Assembly: GCA_022496185.1 (NCBI GenBank)
Contig: WTXG01000297.1
Coordinates: 1-41,928, forward strand
Direction of reading: 5' to 3'
DNA from: Multifurca ochricompacta
Lineage: Eukaryota; Basidiomycota; Agaricomycetes; Russulales; Russulaceae
DNA: 41,928 bases
Part shown: positions 20,302-29,721 of the stretch, one piece after another
Position numbering within the stretch: the stretch's first letter is position 1
Layout of the letters: every line of letters starts with the position of its first letter
Notes under the pieces: model-generated
What the model was told of the DNA's origin: nothing
Databases searched by the model: none
The model's input: only the letters and a program-made list of their open reading frames with translations
Made by a program: the position numbers and the translations under genes

Positions 20302-21779
20302 TAGTGAATAGCAGGGGTAACCCCCAGGTATCTTCATTGGTACCTGTACCCGTACCCGTACCCGTCGCTACAGGTACAGGTAACCCGCAGGTTACCCGTG
20401 GGTCACCTACGGGTTGCCTGTGTTAAATGCATGCAAGTTCTTTACTTGCATCGCACATTTTGGATATCCGGCCTGGGCCATCCCAGACCAAGGAGATACA
20501 CAACACATTCATTTATGGCTGCTTAAGATCCCTCAATGACTCTTGTTTTATGCTCAGAAGATTAAGATAATTCATTATTCCATTTTTATTTTATTATTCT
20601 GGTCTCAATTTTATACAAGCACAACTAAAATCCACCCCAATATACAGAGATGATTAGATAGGATGTAATAGAACATTGATGAAAAACCTGTCAGATAACC
20701 ACACAGAATGCAAAATAAATTGATGGGTGCATAGTTAATGATAGGGGGAACCCCTCTATATTTGTTTTGATACCCAGGTTACCCATAAAATGAAACGTGT
20801 GCAAGTTCTTTGGTTGCATCGCGCATTTCAGAAAATCGGCCCAGACCATCCCGGTCTGGGAGATACACACTTGAATACAACACGTTCATTTGTGGCTACT
20901 CAGGATCCCTCAATAATTGCTGATTTATGTTCAGAAGATTAATTTGATTCTTTATTTACATTCTTATTTTATTTTATTTTGTGGAACAGGCATGGTGCAG
21001 GCTTGTACTTTAGATACTACTTTACTACTATCTTATCTCACCTTGTTCTATGTACTATATCAGCTACTAGATTAAACGAACGCATTATCTCGTTATCTCG
21101 TTTAATGATGTGATTTGATCATATGTCAGATCTTAGATGTATATTCTATGTATCTAATTAATTTGTGAACGCGTTTCTGTTGTGTTATCTATGCGTGATC
21201 ACAATCATGTCAGACCAATGGAAAATCGCAGCCGCGATTGTTAAGTCAACCTTCCTTAATAGGAAGGAGATCAGACCAATATGCTGGTCCAATGTAGTTG
21301 CTGCCCTAAGCAGCCTGTAGATACATGTGGGCCTTGTTTCAGTAAACTAATTTGATAATTAGATTATAGAATAGTCTAAAGTAGTCTAGAGTGTATTTTA
21401 GATAGTGCCAGACCGGCAGAATTGATTGCGTGTTAATAAAACAGTTGCATCAGGATTTTCAAGAGAGTGGATCACTGATAACACTTTTATTTTACATCGC
21501 ACCATTGATCTGCTTTGATATTTCATAGGATAACACTAGAACATATTTACTAAAACCCTGTAGCATACATCAAATAAAATATAGTCATTTGTTTGCTACA
21601 AATGTATTTTATCATTAAATTTCTGCTGATCTTGTCAATGACTGATGGCCACTTATACCTGCCAAACCCGCTGCATGGGTACAGGTTTCTGGCGGGTTGG
21701 GAGTTGTATACCCATACCCGTACCCGTCAAAACCCACGGCACTTACCTGCGCAGGTATGAAAACCCTTGCTGATCTCTA
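20302..21779. mobile_element. Non-autonomous hAT nested in the hAT left end
   Basis: The TSD is GGTATGGG (20294-20301 and 21780-21787). The ends are TAGTGAATAGCAGGGGT and, on the reverse strand of the right end, TAGAGATCAGCAAGGGTT. It is 1478 bp with no transposase frame. Inside, a stretch of about 210 bp is repeated directly (about 20410-20620 and 20785-20985; shared GCAAGTTCTTT, GGAGATACACA, GATCCCTCAAT). A reversed copy of the MITE 56-bp unit lies near 21140-21175. Confidence 0.87.
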
Positions 21780-21997
21780 GGTATGGGTATGGGTCACCAT
21801 GACTGACCCATGGACCTGTACAAAAACCCACAGGTACCTGCAGACTCCAACTACATATTGATGATAACTACTACAACAACTAAGCTATTACAAAGAACTG
21901 TACAGTTGAATACCAAAGACAACAAAATAGAAAAAAAACCACAACATGTTTACAATATCCCCCCACTTCTCACAGTTCAGGTAAATCAATCAAGAGC

Positions 21998-24759
21998 ATG
22001 CAGCAACCTTCAAACATTGCATCAACCTTGAAGCAGAAACCATCAAATGTTGTCAGTGCCATTGTGCCAAAGAAGCAAAAGAATAGACTTACTGCAGACA
22101 CACTATCTGTGTCATCAATGGAATCATTCCTTGAACACCATGCTGACAAAAAAAACAGTAGCCAGGCAACAGTTGTCAATGTTGACAGTGATGAAGATGT
22201 TGAGGACACAGAGGAGGATGCCAATGTTGAACTTGGTAAGACAACAGTTATTAACCTGTTAACAAGATACTCAATATTAGTGGTTAGGATGGTTAAAAAA
22301 AGACTGGAATGCACCTATATATGCCTTCTTCCATCCTATTCCCAATGTTGACTACAAAAAAGGTCAACGCTTCCATGAATTCATGTGCACAGCCAAGAGC
22401 TGTAATAAAAAGGTTTGCTGTGTCAAACAATCATGCTGCTGGTTATACTGACTGCGGTTAGTAGCATGTTAGGCTAAAAGACAAGTAGTACTTCAGAGAT
22501 AAGAAGAACTCTATACAACTATACTACTGACCTAAAAGACAAGTAGTCTACAAAAGATGGTTAGTCAAAGGTAAAAGAAAGTATAGTAGAATGAACTTAC
22601 ACTTCAGAGATAAGAAGAACTCTGAAGTGAAAGAGACAAAACAGACACCCTTATATACCCATGGGGGCCAGGGGAAATGGTCTTTGTGCACTGGGAATAA
22701 GTCCACAAGTGCCAGACAATAAACAATGAGGGATAAACACTATTGCCCAAAGAGATATCACATGCTTACTGCACATTACTAAGTACATCACTGATCAGCT
22801 GAGTAAGGTGAGAAAGAAATGTAATAAAGATATCGTAAAAAGTCCAAAACTCCGGAACCTAATCTAATCTTATCTACAGCTGAAGTAAATCTTAGATGCC
22901 TGAAGCATCTCCAGACATGTCATGTGTCAACAAGTCATATTCTCAACATGATGCCAATAGTCTCACTCTGGACTCAATTTGGCAACAAGCTTTGCAAAGA
23001 TCCTACAAGAATATGGAATAGCAGATAAGGTTGGAGGAAACATTGTTGAATAAAGAATAACTCACAGTTGAATTGCAGATCCTCAGTATCTCCTGTGACA
23101 ACATGTCATGCAATAATGTTATGGTTGAACAACTTGTGAAGATCCTTCCCAACTTCTCAGAAGTGAATCACACTCAGTGCTTCCTGCATGTTGTGAACCT
23201 CTGTGCAAAATCAATCATCAGGCAATTTGATGTACAGAAGAAGGATATTGACAAACCTGTGGACACCACTGAACACGAACTCCAAGACCTTGCAGAGGGA
23301 ATTGATCTTGAAGAACACCAAGCTGCCAGGCTGCTAAAGCAGCATGCAATCAATGGGGAGGTAGATGAAGCTGGTGACAATGATGATGATACCAATGGGT
23401 GGGTTGATGAAATGGCCATGTTGTCACTTTCCAAGCACACAGAATTGCATGAAGAAATTCAACTTGTGAAGCTAGTTCTTGTCAAGGTGAGCCACAAGGA
23501 GATCAATAACCATAGACTTACAATATTGGGTAGCTTTGAAAGGTTGCATTCAAGGTTATCAACTCATCAACAAACTTCCTTCCAGCATGGTGACAGAGGC
23601 TTAAGGAACTCAAGCAGCCAGACTGAATAATGCCCAGAGACGTGGCAACACATTGGAATTCAACCTATGACATGCTAAGTTTTGCACTTGAGTACTGGAG
23701 AGCAATTGATACTTTGACAGGTGACCGGTGCCATGAGCTTCAAGCCTATGAGTTATGTGAGAGGGAGTGGGTTATTGTAAGCCAGTTGTGTGATGTCCTC
23801 AAGGTGTGTGAGTCACAATTCCGCGGATTGCTTTGTCATCACCTTGTGTTCAGGTTCTGAAGGATGCGACTCAATTTTTCTCTTGTTCAACACCCAATCT
23901 TGCCACAGTAATCCCTGCTATGGACTATATCAATGACTGCCTTTCAACTCAGGCTAATGACCACACACTCTCTCCTGCTATCAAAGCATCTCTGGGCCTT
24001 GGGAAAAAGACTTTGAACCAGTATTACTCCCTCACTGACTCATCTGAGGTTTACCGCATTGCAATGGGTGTGTATTTTGGGCCTTCATTTCTCCTACATG
24101 GATTCTAATACTTTCCCTGGATAGTTCTTCACCCTCACCACAAGCTATTGTACTTCAGGTCTGCCAAATGGGAGCAGGAGTGGATTGACACTGCAGAGGA
24201 ACTGGTGTGTGATGAATTTGAACGATCTTACAAACAGGAGGACCCTCATGACAACATCAATGCTACCAAAACTACAAGATTATCATTGTCAAAGCTGCAG
24301 AATATCTTTGATGACCTTCCATCACTCAGAGCCCCCCTGCAAAAAGAACATCACGATGAACTGGCCCATTACCTCAGCACAGACCTGGAGGCTGTGGATG
24401 ATGTACTGATGTGGTGGCACAAGCATGCTGTGATGTACCCTCAACTCTCAAGAATGGCACTTGACTATCTTACAATTCCTGGTGAGTCCAATCTTTTCAA
24501 GCTTTCAATAATGTCTACTTATCTTCTTGAAGCTACATCTGTTGATGTTGAATGTGTATTTAGCCATGGACACCTCCTTTTGTCTCATGTTTGAAGCCAG
24601 CTCTCTGCACAGTCCACACAGGCATTGATATGCTTGGGATCTTGGAGTTTGAAGGGTTTTGTGATGGACTCAGATGTTTTGGCAGTAGGTAGATTGGCAG
24701 ATGTAGATGGAGATGATGAGCTTGAGCTTGAGGAGGGGTGGGACTGTATTGACTTGTAG
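21998..24759 (+). pseudogene. hAT transposase gene with seven short introns, disabled
   Basis: The reading frame can be followed across GT-AG introns at 22236-22287, 23030-23078, 23487-23533, 23804-23853, 24068-24124 and 24482-24532, with one further gap caused by an LTR; the six listed are 47-57 nt. Exons show an acidic N-terminus, the start of a BED-like zinc finger (FHEFMCTAKSCNKK), the CDN motif of the RNase-H-like core (SISCDNMSCNN), MPRDVATHWNSTYDML, and the C-terminal dimerisation domain (ALDYLTIP then ATSVDVECVF). In-frame TGAs at 23537, 23591, 23624 and 24592 fit former CGA Arg codons. The region between the zinc finger and the CDN motif, including the first catalytic Asp, is missing around the LTR at 22421-22932. 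It cannot encode active transposase. Confidence 0.85.
22421..22932 (-). mobile_element. Solo LTR-C in the hAT transposase gene
   Basis: The 512-bp LTR reads TGTTGACACATG to GATTGTTTGACA on the minus strand, with the TATATAAGG box near 22652 and the hairpin at 22596-22633. The flanks TGCTG and AGTCA do not match, and transposase sequence is missing at this point, so a deletion probably removed one flank after insertion. Confidence 0.85.
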
Positions 24760-25109
24760 AGTGCACGCAGAATAAAAATGAATGTATCCCCCACTCCAGT
24801 GCTCAGTGTGAAAGAGATTGTATTGAGACAGGACATCCTTTGATTGGATGAAAGGACTAAGAACACAATAATAAAAGTAATATAATAGTTGTGGAATGCA
24901 AAGCAAAGAAATGAGATAGTAAGTGGCACAGGTGACCATCAACCCATGGGTCTGCAGGTAAGAATACCCATGGGTACAGGTATCTGTGGGTACAGGTATG
25001 GGTTGTGTCCCATGTACCCATGGGTTACCTGTGCAGATCCCTATCTCTGACACTGTCCCTGCCAAACCTGACTCTGCACACAAGACGACTTTGGCTTGCA
25101 TTTGCCCCT

Positions 25110-25275
25110 CCAGACCACATGACCTGTAGGCACATGACATGGACTCAAAGCCATGACCTGTCATGTGACCCTTGACCACATGACCTCAGACCATGTGACC
25201 CCTTTGACCATGTGACCCTGGGCTTTGATCATGACCCCTTAGATCATCTGACCCATCAGTCACTTGACCCTCTTC
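25110..25275. repeat. Degenerate CATGTGACC / CACATGACC motif array in LTR-G
   Basis: At least eight near-copies of CACATGACC or CATGTGACCC, several linked by TTTGACCA, fall within about 165 bases, some 220 bases before the LTR-G TATA box. Many contain the E-box-like core CATGTG or CACATG. This looks like an upstream activating array of the LTR promoter; the binding factor is not known. Confidence 0.6.
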
Positions 25276-26169
25276 TCTGACTCCTGTGGGACCTGTCATT
25301 TCCCCATTTGCCCCTGACCCTGGTGGGAATCCTCCCACACTGATATGACTCCTGTGGGGCTGCCCCACATGATTATGCTTCTGATAAGGCTTATCCTTAT
25401 CATGGACTATATTTGACATCTTATCTGCTATTGGATGATAAGGACTCTGACCCTGTTCCTGATTAGCTACAAACTAGACCCCCATACAATATATAAGACC
25501 CTGTAGACAGTTTGTACAACCCCAGATTTGACCTCTTGGGCCTTCAGCCTAGAGATCTTAGACCCCAATACATCAGAAGCCTTTTCCCCCTTTTTTGTGT
25601 CCTTGAGATCCCTGCAGGGACCCCCATTGCCTCTGGCAATGGGTGTGTACCCTTCCTTTTGAACCCCTCTGCCACTCCCTAAGGGCTCCAGTGCACTTGG
25701 TGTGCTTCCGGCACAGCAACTGGGCCCTGTCCCCACTTAACAGCCTTAGGGGATTAGCTCCCTTTGGCTGGCTCATCCCATCTCCCTCTGTGCTTGATTA
25801 TAGCACCAAACCTTAACTGATTCCAAAGCTAGACAGTGCCCAGAGTCTAGCCTTATTGTGCTAGGCTCATGGCTGAGGTAATGGACCCACGCCAACCCAT
25901 GCACACTGCACAGAACACTCCACTGAGCATAACAAGAGGGGTGTATGCAGTTGAGTGTGGGCAGCAAGGTCACAGGGACAAGGTCACAGTTGATCTTGGG
26001 TTGAAGTGCTCAATAAGTCACCCCAACATGGACAAGTCCTCACTAGGTTCTGTATACACTACCCAGAAGGCAATGCACCAAGTAGGACAGTTTGGGTGAT
26101 GAGTCGCAGGGAAGGGAAGACAAATCAAGTCCACTAGGCTTCTGATTGTCACAGGAGCTCAAGATGGGG

Positions 26170-26671
26170 TGTTGAACACAGAAGATGTTCAGTGATGCTT
26201 CAGGCATCAGGTGATTAGATTAGCTACTTTGTAGATTAGATTAGATACCGGAGTTTCAGACTTTTACTATATCTTTATTACTTTCTTTCTCACATTCCGC
26301 AGTAGCTGACTGATGCACCATGTAACATGTGATTTCTGTAGTGGCCAATGGCCTTTCTCCCTCTGTTTATTGTTTGGACTTTGTCCGGCACTTGTGGACT
26401 TATTCCCAGTGCACAGACCATCCCTTGAAGAGTATATAAGGGTGTCTGTTTCGTCTCTTCCACTTCAGAGTTCTTCTAACCTCTGAAGTGTAAGTGCCTT
26501 CTATACTATCTACTTAACTATTAGACTAATGTTCTTTACATAGAACTTTCTTTGTCTAGGTCAGTAGTATAGTAATATAGAGTTCTTCTAACCTCTGAAG
26601 TAACTTTCTTTGTCTAGCTTAACCTGCTAACAACTCACAGTCAGTATGCTGCGCCTCATGCCTGTTTGACA
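26170..26671 (+). mobile_element. Solo LTR-A inside LTR-D
   Basis: The 502-bp LTR (TGTTGAACAC to CTGTTTGACA) has TSD TGGGG (26165-26169 and 26672-26676). TATATAAGG is near 26433 and the hairpin is at 26457-26494 with one mismatch. It is nearly the reverse complement of the copy at 3926-4427, so these two are recent sisters. Confidence 0.93.
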
Positions 26672-26770
26672 TGGGGAACATCTGAGCGAGACTAGCTATG
26701 GTATATATACACATTCTGACAGCTTAGTCATCCAGGTACTATCTAACTGCCTGTGGTTCTAGACATGTGA

Positions 26771-27366
26771 TGTTACAATCTCTGCCAAGTAACCCCATTT
26801 TCTTCACCCTTCCCAACGACGACCCCTCTTTACCGCCTACCCTGCACTTCATGATCATGTCTCCATCCTGGGATCCATCATGTGCCCTACTCCCATCCCT
26901 GTGACCCACTTTGGACTTGTTGACCCACTGTTTACCTATGCTTGACCCCCTTATCTCTTATCTTGTTATCCTTTTATCTTTATGACCGGACACTTACTTA
27001 ATACCCTATCAGAAGCCAGGCTTTACGCCCTCCACTTTCATATATTTGGGCCCACCTGACTTCATTATCCTTATCTCGTAGACGCCCATTCACTTACATA
27101 TATAAGTCTGCTGTAACTACATTGTAGACCTCAGACTTGACTTATTGAATACATTGGTGCCTGTCTTCTGGACATCCCCTTTGAATCCTTGACTCGTCCA
27201 TCTCAGTGCTTTTGGCACTTCTCCACTCAACATTGTCTTAAGGAGCAGCCCTTTTGACTTTGACTCATCTCACCTGAACTCCAAGGAGCCTTATTGGTTC
27301 CTTACCTGAACTTGCAGACCGTGCTGTCACACAAGTCATGTGGAACGTCCTGCACCAGGCGTAACA
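26771..27366 (+). mobile_element. Solo LTR-B (variant 2) inside LTR-D
   Basis: The 596-bp LTR (TGTTACAATC to AGGCGTAACA) has TSD TGTGA (26766-26770 and 27367-27371). The TATA region and the self-priming segment are kept, the latter as AGACTTGACTT, one CpG transition away from the family sequence. Confidence 0.92.
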
Positions 27367-27652
27367 TGTGACTATGGAACCTTCCATCAGAACCAGTGCC
27401 ACCATCTTCCCACATCAACTAAGGTTCCACAGCCTTCTGAACACAAGGCATCAAACCTTACAGTCACGTGATCTTCTTCTTACCTCATGCCATTACTTCT
27501 GATCTTTGGTGTGGGACTTCTGACTAATCCTTTGGCACTCTCTGCTCTTTGGGCATTAACCCTCATGAGGCAGACCAAATGCTTCACAGACATCATTCTT
27601 GCTGGGTCCCATGCATCTGGCCATGTAATGCTGGGCAGGTCATGACACTTAG

Positions 27653-27839
27653 CAATTGTTCAATATAGGTCTATTCTTGCTGGATTTTCACTCTTAGTTT
27701 CACCATGATCTCAACATCTTATCTTATCTACATAGCAAGCATAGGACAGAAGCACCTGTTACAAACACTGTTATTGATACAAGCTAAACTAAGACAATTT
27801 ATGTTACAGGAGTTAAATAGGAGACATAATATGGCAGAA
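27653..27839. other. Short AT-rich non-coding stretch
   Basis: This lies between the LTR-D nest and gypsy-2 and continues, after gypsy-2, into 35293-35316. I recognise no gene or element in it. It is the pre-insertion target of both. Confidence 0.5.
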
Positions 27840-28412
27840 TGTTACGTCCGGTGTGAGACGTCCTGCACGACTTGTGCAACAGCTTCGTACGTGTATTCAG
27901 ATAAGAGGCCAATAGGGCTTCTTGGAGTTCAGGTGGATGAGTCAAAGTCAAAGGGGCTGTTCCCTAGTGACAATGTTAAGCGGGAAGTGCCTAAAGCACT
28001 GAGACGGTCGAGTCAAAGGTTCAAGGGGAAGTCCAGAAGACAAACACCAATGTATTCAATAAGTCGAGTCTGAGGTCTACAGGGTAGCTACAGTGGACTT
28101 ATATACGTAATTCAGCGAGCGTCTACGAGATAAGAACGCGGAGTCAGGTGGGCCCGAATATCCGAAAGCGGAGGGCGTAGAGCCGAGCTTCTGATAGGGT
28201 ATTAAGTAAGTGTCCGGTCGTACGATAAGGAGATAAGTGATAACAAAGATAAGGACAGGTAAACATAGACAAACAAGGAGGTCACAGGGAGGGACGAAGG
28301 GCATGTGACGGATCCCACGATGGAGACGTGATCTGGTAATGGAGTGTGGGCGGTAGAGAGGGGTCGTCGTTGGGCAAGAAAAAGAATGCGGGCGAAGACA
28401 GGGTTCGTAACA
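27840..28412 (-). repeat. 3' LTR of gypsy-2
   Basis: 573 bp, from TGTTACGAACCC to CCGGACGTAACA on the minus strand, with a TATATAAG box near 28098. It differs from the 5' LTR at 27846, 28005, 28139, 28286 and 28400 and by one A. Confidence 0.95.
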
Positions 28413-28426
28413 TCACCCCCTCTTCT
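28413..28426 (-). promoter_or_regulatory. Polypurine tract of gypsy-2
   Basis: AGAAGAGGGGGTGA on the minus strand abuts the 3' LTR and is identical to the tract at 397-410. It should prime plus-strand DNA synthesis. Confidence 0.8.
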
Positions 28427-28443
28427 GGTTCTAGCAGACCCAG

Positions 28444-29682
28444 CTAGAAACGATTCGTACCGTCATCATCCTGCACCAGCTCCAGATAGTCATCGGCTAC
28501 ATTACAATCGTCCATCGTGTAGTTCTCTTTATCCGCGTCTTGGGGGCACTGGTGAGTACGGAGAAATCCGTAAGGGCCGCGTTGTCCACATAGGCGGCAC
28601 AAGTCGTGAACGGGACAATCCAACTCCCGATGTCCTGCATTGTGACGCAGGCATTTGCCACACCATCCAGATGGGTTGGTGATCGTCGGCGCGACTCCTA
28701 CTCGGCGGAAGATACAGAACCTGCTCCAATGCAGAGTGCTGCGACAGTGCCGGCACCACTTGCGATTGAGGGGGCAATTCCAACTGATGTGGTACTTACT
28801 GTCGCACCTCCAGCATGTCTCCCCCCGAGGGTTCTCGTGCATACGCAGCATCTCGAATCGGTTCGGCAACAGCACCGGGGCAGCCCCTAGTGATCGTGGC
28901 GGGAGAGGTCGGGCATAGGTGTCAGCATACCTCTCAGCAATCGTCTGATATGCGTCCCCCTTTTCCAACCTCTTTCGGATCTCCACTAGCTCCTGCTCGA
29001 TTTGGAACATCCCGTTGGTCAACCGGGCCATCATCTTGGCATGTTCCTTGTACTGTCGGTTGAGTGTATTGCGCAGAGTGAGATTCTTCCGCAGCCTCAT
29101 TACCTCGGCTTTGAGGCGCGGAAGTCGCATGTCACTCAGTACCTCATCGATGGCAAAGGCTCGGGAGTCTTCGGCAGCCAAGTGCCCCAGCTGCTCATCG
29201 GTCATCGTATGATGCAGACGGCCTGTATACCTTTCCTCCAGATAGACCGGAGCTCCATAAACTGGGCCGTCCTTCTTCATGCATCCAGCAACATCCATCC
29301 CTCCGTTGGTGTAGAAAATGTACTTGGCGATGGCAACTGTTCCATCGCCCATGGTGATCTCCAGTGGATAGTACGTGGAGGAGTTAGGGTTGTTCAGGAA
29401 GAAGGGAAACTCCGGGACTTCGTCGTCCGATTCCATACCTGCCAGGTCGTTTGGGTGCGGCTCCTCACAGTGTTCGAAGTCGTTGTTGGGGTTGGGAGAT
29501 TGGTTCTTGACTCGAGCTTCGGCAGCCTCGTAGTCAATAGGTGAAGAGGGACGTGTAGAGGGATGGGCGGAGGGGAAGTTCTCGACAACTACGGTGGTGG
29601 CGGTGAAGGCGTCGACGGCAGCGTTGGCAGCGATGAAAGACATAATTGATTGTGTAGTAGTAGGACGTTGCTGGGGGAGCAT
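28444..29682 (-). CDS. gypsy-2 ORF3: coiled-coil and tandem zinc-knuckle protein
   Basis: An intact 412-codon frame lies between pol and the 3' LTR on the coding strand. Residues 1-60 are Ser/Thr-rich, about 60-160 are an unrecognised globular part (STYYPLEITMGDG, VYLEERYTGRLHH), and about 205-265 are a likely coiled coil (LKAEVMRLRKNL, QIEQELVEIRKRLEKG). About 300-395 hold two CX2CX4HX4C knuckles, a CX2CX6HX4C and a CX2CX11HXC variant, followed by an acidic tail. It is in the same frame as pol, separated by the pol TAA and 13 open codons, so read-through, re-initiation or a spliced RNA are all possible. The conserved C-terminus in gypsy-L (2-379) argues that it is used. Role unknown; RNA binding or chaperone function is inferred. 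Confidence 0.85.
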   Translation of the reverse strand: MLPQQRPTTTQSIMSFIAANAAVDAFTATTVVVENFPSAHPSTRPSSPIDYEAAEARVKNQSPNPNNDFEHCEEPHPNDLAGMESDDEVPEFPFFLNNPNSSTYYPLEITMGDGTVAIAKYIFYTNGGMDVAGCMKKDGPVYGAPVYLEERYTGRLHHTMTDEQLGHLAAEDSRAFAIDEVLSDMRLPRLKAEVMRLRKNLTLRNTLNRQYKEHAKMMARLTNGMFQIEQELVEIRKRLEKGDAYQTIAERYADTYARPLPPRSLGAAPVLLPNRFEMLRMHENPRGETCWRCDSKYHISWNCPLNRKWCRHCRSTLHWSRFCIFRRVGVAPTITNPSGWCGKCLRHNAGHRELDCPVHDLCRLCGQRGPYGFLRTHQCPQDADKENYTMDDCNVADDYLELVQDDDGTNRF

Positions 29683-29721
29683 GTACTGGGGAGCTTCAGC
29701 TGGGGTCTGGGGTTGTTCCTT

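Larger units (their letters stand above)
20238..25043 (+). mobile_element. Degraded autonomous hAT transposon
   Basis: The 8-bp TSD TCTCTGAC (20230-20237 and 25044-25051) and ends TAGGGATCTGCA / TGCAGATCCCTA define a 4.8-kb hAT element. Subterminal zones are dense in GGTACAGGTA / TACCCATGGGTA motifs on both sides, probable transposase-binding sites. It carries a broken, intron-rich transposase gene (21998-24759). It was hit by a non-autonomous hAT (20302-21779) and by a copia LTR-C (22421-22932). Confidence 0.92.
19924..25934 (+). mobile_element. Solo LTR-G interrupted by a hAT element
   Basis: The TSD is AGAGG (19919-19923 and 25935-25939). Without the hAT and its TSD copy the LTR is about 1.2 kb, running from TGTTACAACCCC to CTGAGCATAACA, with a TATATAAG box near 25490. 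The last bases match LTR-D, suggesting related elements. The part before the promoter (25110-25275) is an array of CATGTGACC-like motifs. Confidence 0.87.
19909..27647 (-). mobile_element. Solo LTR-D holding a multi-layer nest
   Basis: Its own bases are 19909-19923, 25940-26169, 26677-26770 and 27372-27647. They match the LTR-D at 14325-14928 in reverse, from TGTTATGCTCAGAGG to CAGGTCATGACA. The TSD is CTTAG (19904-19908 and 27648-27652). Insertions inside are LTR-G with its hAT, an LTR-A and an LTR-B variant 2, each with its own TSD. Confidence 0.87.

Noticed and set aside
25186..25973. Minus-strand open frames in LTR-G
   Set aside because: Low-complexity translations of repeated CATGTGACC motifs and promoter sequence.
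29002..29544. 180-codon plus-strand frame opposite ORF3
   Set aside because: Shadow of the conserved minus-strand ORF3; no motif, and no sign of separate selection.
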